A DNA stretch of 64,000 nucleotides from Chinchilla lanigera (lineage: Eukaryota; Chordata; Mammalia; Rodentia; Chinchillidae). This document shows, in pieces, positions 58,185-64,000 of this stretch. A program made the translations under genes and the position numbers. Location: positions 3,247,798 through 3,311,797 of the forward strand of contig NW_004955435.1 in the NCBI RefSeq assembly GCF_000276665.1, read 5' to 3'. How positions within the stretch are numbered: position 1 is the stretch's first letter; each line of letters opens with the position of its first letter. The notes beneath the pieces are model-generated. The model had not been told where the DNA came from. It saw nothing but the letters and a program-made list of their open reading frames with translations, and searched no databases.

Positions 58185-58280
58185 ACTAGAAGCCCATTTT
58201 ACAGAAAAGAACCCTAAAGCAGGAAGTGGCTTAGTGACAAACCCAGAGACACTCTGTGCTCTGTTCTCAGGAAAATTGAT
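58185..58280 (-). mobile_element. Possible MIR, antisense
   Basis: 'cccattttacagaaaagaac' and 'agtggcttagtgacaaaccc' follow the reversed MIR core. Confidence 0.55.
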
Positions 58281-58409
58281 ATGAGCACTTTCAGGGCTGG
58301 CCATCAAGAAGTTTGTTTGCTTTTCATGCCACCTCAGAGGAAAATTTAACTTGAAATTGAAACTTGAATCCTGGTGCCCTGTCGTTCTCTAATTTCCTAT
58401 TCTTGACTG
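58281..58409. other. Unassigned sequence
   Basis: Nothing recognised. Confidence 0.5.
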
Positions 58410-58606
58410 CAGTGGTTTTCAAATTGTCCTTCCAGGAAACTCAGATTTGCACAATGGGACTTCAGGGTTTTAGGAAAGAATAAACCACTTTCTGTGGTAA
58501 AATGATGACTTAAATTTCCAAAGAACCTCTTCTTTGCTTTGACTTCTTTTAAAAATTAAACATCTGTGTAAGAATTCATTTTTCCCCTTCACGTTTGAAA
58601 ACTACA
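58410..58606. mobile_element. Small hAT-type element (terminal inverted repeats)
   Basis: The left end cagtggttttcaaattg and right end cacgtttgaaaactacag are near inverted repeats of the hAT-Charlie type, 197 bp apart. No intact 8-bp target duplication is visible. Confidence 0.55.
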
Positions 58607-59272
58607 GTCTCAGGGAATGCTGCTGTCCAAAGTAAGCTAAGGTAAACATACTCATAAATCAGCTTCAATAATGTCACATACACAAGAGTCAGAGAACTAG
58701 AAGGGCTGAAGCTAACTGTATATGAAATAATTTCTCATCAAGAGAAGTGGGGCCTATTATGCCCTCGAAATAATTTGAAATAGAAGCCCTTCTTAAAAAA
58801 CCATTTAGCCTCAAATTTCAATGACTAGAGTATCAAATAGTAGTGTTTATTAATATTTTGTCTAGGAGTTGATTACTTTGTGATTTCATATCTCACCACA
58901 AAAATAACAATACATCCAACTAATTCTCACCCTGGATCTGATGAAGACCTGGGTGCAGTCTGCTAAGATCTGAAGGTTGAGGGAATGCCTCTGTTGGTAT
59001 GTATAAGAAATCTTAGTCAGCTCCCACATGCTGAGACCCCTTAGGCTATGAAATCTCTTTGGTATCATATGGCAGTAAAGGGCATGCTCAGAGAATCTCC
59101 TAGATGTACAGAAGACTGTATTCTAGTCGTGTAGAACTCACCCCATCAGACGTGCTTCAGAATTGTGATCCTTCTCTGTGTAGTGACCCCAACCAGCCAG
59201 TGCATTTGTTCTCAGATTTCACAGCCCAGTTCAAGGGTCTCTTGCCACCAAACCTTTCGGCACTGCCTGTCT
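58607..59272. other. Unassigned sequence
   Basis: Nothing recognised. Confidence 0.5.
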
Positions 59273-59318
59273 ATCTCTTCTCCTCCTCCTCCTCCTTCTT
59301 TCTCTTCTCTTTTTTAGG
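59273..59318 (+). repeat. (TCC)n and T/C-rich tract
   Basis: About six tcc units, then a ttct-rich stretch. Confidence 0.8.
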
Positions 59319-59739
59319 GGGTGGAGGCCACCATGTTGACTCTTGATTCCTCCCCACCCTGCGCGGTGCTCTCGAAGGTCAAGCTCTACTGAGAGAGTAA
59401 GCCAGGATTTCGTCTCCTTAGCTCCCTCCCTGGTATCGCCGTGGGCTAGTTGCTTCTGTGAACTGGACACGACTCCTATCAAGTAGACTTCTCTAAACAG
59501 TCTACACCGCTCCAGGATTAAGGAATTTGTATCTCCTGTTGCTCCATGAGGTCTAAGAATGTGATGATCTCCAACATATCACACTACCTTATTTATCTAG
59601 CTTGCCTGTACTTTGGTAAATGGTGGCTCTGTAATCCTTTTCCTTAATTAACCAAATAGACAGTATCATGTGTATCTTGTAGAACCATAAATAGGACACT
59701 CACTCTCCCTGACCTGTCTTTCAGCGTCAGAGTGGATCT
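59319..59739. other. Unassigned, possibly L2
   Basis: 'aacatatcacactaccttat' hints at L2 upstream of the clearer part that follows. Confidence 0.35.
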
Positions 59740-60122
59740 TTGGTCCCATTGCACTTGCACTGTAATTCATGGATGGGTGCTGCTTGTAGCATGTTACAAT
59801 CATCTGCTCATAAGTCTGTTTCCCTTCCCAAAGTTTGAGGATACTCTTGAATCTTTATAGTGTTTGTCACAAAACAGACACTCTGTTAAAGTCAGTATAA
59901 ACATTTTCAACTACTGCTTAGCAGAAATTCCTGCCACAACTACTTCTACATGCACATGCCATTTCCATTATGAGCTCAGAGAAAAGAACGTATAATGGCT
60001 TAGTGTCTGTAGCCCCTATTTCTAACTGAAGACTCTTCTAGGACAGATTTTTCCCCCTGCTAGTTCTTATTGAGTACCTGACATAGAGTAAGTGCTCAAT
60101 AAATGTTTATTGAGTAAATAAA
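59740..60122 (+). mobile_element. L2 3' end
   Basis: 'ataagtctgtttcccttccc' and, at the end, 'gtaagtgctcaataaatgtt' followed by 'tattgagtaaataaa' match the L2 terminus. Confidence 0.6.
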
Positions 60123-60509
60123 TTGGTCTGTATTTTCTTTTTATGGGAAACCCAAATAGCCAGGAAGAAACAAAATAAATATGGTATGCTATTTTATTAT
60201 CTTTTTTATTTTCAGCAATTTATATTTTTCTTCCCACCTTAAATTTGGGAAGAAGAGTAATCTATTGATTCCAAGGTGCTCAAAAGAATAAAAGAAGTCT
60301 GCAGGAAGAGTCAAACTGAGGACTGTCTATGTAAGATTGCATACTGTATCAATCAGCAATGTTTTTATAAATGCATAGGACTCACCTCATTGTTTATTGC
60401 TGTTGGAAATTGGAAATCTTATCATTTCATCCAGTGTTTCCTATGTGGAAAAAAATTGGGAATATGCTGATAAACAACACAAGCTAAACTCTTCCTTTGT
60501 GGAATTATG
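60123..60509. other. Unassigned sequence
   Basis: Nothing recognised. Confidence 0.5.
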
Positions 60510-60602
60510 AGAGAGAGGCAGAGCGAGAGAGAGAGGGTCAGACAGAGAGAGAGAGGGTCAGACAGAGAGAGACAGAGAGAGAGAGAAAGAGAGAGAGAGA
60601 AA
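60510..60602 (+). repeat. (GA)n-rich repeat with a tandem ~22-bp unit
   Basis: Mostly ga dinucleotides. The block 'gagagagagagggtcagaca' occurs twice in succession (60527-60568 region). Confidence 0.9.
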
Positions 60603-61357
60603 CAATCATTAGGATAAATAAGTAAAGTTTAGAGTATGTTACTGAGATACAAGTGTTAAATAGAAGACTAGAATATGGCAAGGCTTGCTTCCTCTGATGA
60701 GGAATTTGGTCATCATCCCTGTAACAGACCGACAGCTGCTTCCTCATGCTAATAACAGTACAAGAACATTTACAGTGGTAGGAATACTCTACCTTACAAA
60801 GTAGCTGCTTTCTCTGGGAATTTTTTCTAGTTGCTAGATGATTTTTTTCCTACATAGAAACCAAATTTTAGTTGTCTTATGTCCAAACAAGAAAATAACA
60901 ACTTAATGGCAGCCCTTTGAATTGGAAAAGAAACTGAATTTCACTATTCATGATTTTAAGGGTATGTCAAAAATTCACTTGTGACTCTCTTTCTTAATGA
61001 TCCCAACTTGACTGTATGCAGTGTTATAAAGATGACAATAATAGTTTACATGTGTCACTAATTCACCCTTGAAAATACACATGCACATGCTTTATAGTAC
61101 CTGTTAATATAGTGACTAAACCTCAGGTGTTGAGTGCTTTGTCAGGTATCTGAATTATATGGTAAAAAGACAGGAGAAATGTAAATATATACCAATGTAT
61201 TTGCTCTGGAAAAACAGGCTTTCCAGTGTAGGGAGGAAAAGGTAGCAGTGTCTGTTTTTCTGATGGTTTGGTCCATGATCAGCCTATGAACTTGACTTTT
61301 TATATGGCTGATTTAGTAAGAACAGTTTGCATTCTTATACATCTTTGACTGATCATT
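60603..61357. other. Unassigned sequence
   Basis: Nothing recognised. Confidence 0.5.
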
Positions 61358-61372
61358 GAGAATAAAAATCCC

Positions 61373-61464
61373 GGGGCTGGGGATTTAGCTCAGCGGCAAA
61401 AGCGCCTGCCTGGCAAGCGCAAGGTCATGAGTTCGGTTCCCGGTACCGGAGAAAAACCAAAAAA
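61373..61464 (+). mobile_element. Young ID SINE with perfect 15-bp target duplication
   Basis: gagaataaaaatccc occurs exactly at 61358-61372 and 61465-61479. The body starts 'ggggctggggatttagctca' and keeps tRNA-like pol III boxes (A box 'tagctcagcgg', B box 'gttcggttcc' at 61431-61440). It ends 'cggtaccgg' then 'agaaaaacc', with a short A tail. Nearly identical to the copy at 63094-63196, so recent. Confidence 0.95.
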
Positions 61465-61479
61465 GAGAATAAAAATCCC

Positions 61480-62219
61480 AACCATTTCCCGCCTGTTCAC
61501 ATTAAACATTCTAATTACCAAGAAATTAGCAAGTTATGTGTGAAAGAGAAAGAAATAGCTCTAAATTCGAAAGTGTTTTAATTTTTAAAAAAGCGTGTCA
61601 CCCATATGTTGCTGGGACCTAGAAACCTCTAGATGCCCATCTCCTTGTATTGAAGTAGGGTTGTTTACTCCTTTAGGCATTTCTACTGTTCAAAATCTTC
61701 AGCCAACAAATTTCTCCTTTGTGAAAACTCTGAACTCTCTGATTTTCTGCAAAGGTCATGGAGCGATAGCAATCTGAAAGAGCTAGGAGAATCTATTTAA
61801 TGTTCCCACAGTATAATGAAGCCAAAGAAAATTTTCTCTCTAAACATAGAACATTTTTTTTTTCTTAAGCGAAGGCAAGGCCATGGAATCTAGTCCTATG
61901 AGATGCCTCCTTTAATAGAATGGTACCTAAAACATGAATTTACAATACAACAACTGTGTCTAACTCCCTGAGTCAGACAACATCTCGTCCCTGGGGATGG
62001 CAACCTAGAAATTCTCCCACCAATACCACGTTAATGTTTTTATATTTTACAGGAGCCAAATCAGAAAACTGTAGGCACCTGGAAACAGCTGTCTATCTTG
62101 TTGCATTTCTTTACTCACCGCATAATTTTCACTACCCAATATTTTCCATGCCTTGTGGTCTCCTAGATGAGGAGGCAAACAGTTTTTAATTGGTAAAATA
62201 AATAATCATAGATTGTAGG
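61480..62219. other. Unassigned sequence
   Basis: Nothing recognised. A T run lies at about 61854-61863. Confidence 0.5.
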
Positions 62220-62655
62220 TGGTGCCATAAGGATAGTGTTTCCATTTGTTTTGTGCTGATCTTAACAAATTACCTGAGGCTGAATACTTTATGAAGAAAA
62301 GCAGTTCCTTCAGCTCATACTTCTGGAGATTCAAGAACATGGCACTAGCATCTGCTAGGCTCTGGTAGACGGCCTCATGGTGAGAATCCATGCAAAAAGC
62401 AGGTAGAAGATAAGGAGGTGAGAAAGAAAGCAAGAGATCCAGAGCAGATGGGCTCACTATGCTTATAAAACTTGGCTCTAATGGGAATGAATCCTGCCCA
62501 CAGGAGCATTAACACTCTCTGCGAATGGAGACCCCATGACCCCATCACCTTATGCCAGGCCCCTCGCCTTACAGAGTCCAACTCTTCCACAAGATGTGCT
62601 GGGAGAACCAGCTTCGAGCATACGATTCTTTGTGGAACAAATCATAACAGAAAGA
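62220..62655 (-). mobile_element. MaLR/ERVL-type LTR, antisense
   Basis: 'tacctgaggctgaatacttt', 'gcagttccttcagctcatac', 'ttctggagattcaagaacat', 'ggcctcatggtgagaatcca' and 'gaccccatgaccccatcacc' follow a widespread antisense LTR pattern (ctcacagttctggaggc, catgacctaatcacct). Subfamily not decided. Confidence 0.6.
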
Positions 62656-62807
62656 ACTGAAGGAAGGATGAGAAAACACCGGTAGGCAGTGGCCGTGGGA
62701 GGCAGGGAGACGGACTGCAGGAGACATCTGACTACAGACAGAGGAAAGTAAAGTAAGTGAAGCTTCACTTTCTCCCTTTCACAAGTTTCGTGAACTCTGG
62801 TTTGAGC
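62656..62807. other. Unassigned sequence
   Basis: Nothing recognised. Confidence 0.5.
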
Positions 62808-62823
62808 CAAAGTCATGTGGTCT

Positions 62824-62939
62824 GGGGTTGGGGATTTAGCTCAGTGGCAAAGCACCTGCCTGGCAAGTGCAAGGTTGTGAGTTCGGTTCCTGGCACAGAG
62901 AAAAACCAAACCAAAACAAACAAACAAAAAAAAACAAAA
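62824..62939 (+). mobile_element. Young ID SINE with 16-bp target duplication
   Basis: caaagtcatgtggtct is found at 62808-62823 and 62940-62955. Body 'ggggttggggatttagctca' to 'ttcggttcctggcac', then 'agagaaaaacc' and a long (aaac)n tail. Confidence 0.95.
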
Positions 62940-63093
62940 CAAAGTCATGTGGTCTTCATCACCTGAGGTGCTCACGTGACTTCTCAGAAGGGGAAGGAAG
63001 AGCGAGGAGGGTGTCACCATGGGAACTGCAGACACTGAGGGTGTCTTAATGAAAATGTCCATCATAACATAAAGCCTGCTAAGCTAAGTTTTC

Positions 63094-63196
63094 TTTTTTT
63101 TTTTTTTTTGGTTTTTTCTCCAGTACCGGGAACCGAACTCACGACCTTGCGCTTGCCAGGCAGGCGCTTTTTGCCGCTGAGCTAAATCCCCAGCCC
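63094..63196 (-). mobile_element. Young ID SINE, antisense, perfect 15-bp target duplication
   Basis: ctaagctaagttttc occurs at 63079-63093 and 63197-63211. A T run (poly(A) tail reversed) leads into 'tccagtaccgggaaccgaac' and ends 'gagctaaatccccagcccc'. By eye only a few bases differ from the 61.37 kb copy. Confidence 0.95.
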
Positions 63197-63211
63197 CTAA
63201 GCTAAGTTTTC

Positions 63212-64000
63212 AAGACATGAAGATCCACAGGTTTTCGTCAAAGTTGGAGAAGAGGTTTCATAAACAGCTACCGAATTTTTTCTGCTTTTTGCCAAGTTTT
63301 TAGAAGTAATCCACTGATAAGAGAGCCATATTTTACATTCTAGACATATTCTGGAAGGGTAAGAAAGGGTTAAATGTAAGTTTAGTAGATCTGAGTTCTT
63401 GGGGCTGAACATTAAATTAATATTGAGGACAAATATATGATCATTTATGTATTTGAGAGGATTTCTGAGATTTATACACATACGTGCCTGCTAAAACACA
63501 CATCTATTGTCTACCACGGGCTCACTCACCTTCAAAAAAGCTCACAGTGAGTTATGCACAGTGATATTCACTATAACAGGCTCCAAATCCAGACCTCTCC
63601 CTCCATATCTCTTCACACTAAGGAGAGATGGGGTCTCTTCCTGGGGTGCTACACAGTGGCACGTCCTTAACTTTATAATTCAGAATGAACAAGTATCTTT
63701 TCCTATAGATTATCTTGTAGGACTACAAAATTAAGGTTATGGAACCTATAGATCAGCTATATATTTTCAGTTAAATGCAATTTGATAGTTAGATTGAACC
63801 CCTAGCCATCATTAAATACCTGATTGCTAGAGAAAAATGCATTCTGCTGTCCAAGTAGATTTTCCAAAGCATATTTTTCAGTGTCTGATTGCAGAGATAT
63901 GGAAACGGCAGTCATGTTTGCTTTGTCTGTAAAGTATTGGGAGAGGAGTGGCCTCAGAGCACGAGAAAGTGTTCTCGAATTTAAACAGGCTTACTGCGTC
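63212..64000. other. Unassigned sequence
   Basis: No repeat or gene recognised. Confidence 0.5.

Noticed and set aside
61373..61445. A tRNA gene on the plus strand
   Set aside because: The tRNA-like boxes belong to an ID SINE: A tail and target duplication are present, and the acceptor stem is not closed.

Overview
The window reads as nuclear DNA of a rodent that is not a mouse or rat. It carries B1 (7SL-derived) SINEs, ID (tRNA-Ala-derived) SINEs and at least three B1-dID dimers, together with LINE-1 tails, MaLR/MT-type LTRs and older mammalian fossils (MIR, L2, hAT-Charlie). B1-dID dimers are reported from lineages such as beavers, squirrels, dormice and hystricognaths, so a non-murid rodent is inferred. 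The species cannot be named from this sequence alone. The base composition is mostly AT-rich, and every long reading frame is short (170 codons or fewer) and interrupted. I see no protein-coding gene that I recognise. The window is best treated as intergenic or intronic.

Layout. 1-6.8 kb: an antisense L1 tail next to a MIR, an L2 fragment, and a hAT-Charlie fossil at 2.9-3.2 kb that holds an 81-bp OC1-like hAT mini-element. Beside it is a CpG-rich, exon-like block on the minus strand. 6.79-9.04 kb: an almost complete MaLR retroelement (LTR, internal region, LTR) with a near-perfect 5-bp target duplication. 9-18.5 kb: AT-rich DNA with old L1 ORF2, a younger L1 3' end, a B1-dID, two B1s and a CA repeat. 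18.9-23.4 kb: a layered retroelement cluster with two L1M 3' ends meeting tail to tail, a B1 inside one, a MaLR inside the other, and an inverted L1 ORF2 segment. 23.4-35 kb: scattered MIR, ID, L1 tails, a hAT fossil, B1-dID and a solo MT-like LTR with a 5-bp duplication. A moderately GC-rich patch with a G-run tandem repeat lies at 25.0-25.6 kb. 35-46 kb: several L1 insertions (some only about 110-140 bp long, with clear target duplications), MIR/L2 fossils, TATC and GGAA microsatellites and a rearranged L1M. 46.5-57 kb: a repeat-poor stretch holding the best regulatory candidate, a CpG-island-like block at 52.0-52.44 kb. 57-64 kb: B1, hAT and L2 remnants, a GA-rich repeat, an antisense LTR and three young ID elements with 15-16 bp target duplications.

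No set of genes working together can be described here. What can be read is the order of insertion events. The parts most likely to matter to the host are the CpG-rich block at 52 kb, the smaller GC patch at 25 kb, the exon-like segment with ATG and GTAAGT donor at 3.24 kb (minus strand), an open exon-like segment at 5.73-5.89 kb, and the repeat-poor interval around 46.5-57 kb. Family assignments were made by eye from remembered consensus sequences, so subfamily names are deliberately loose.
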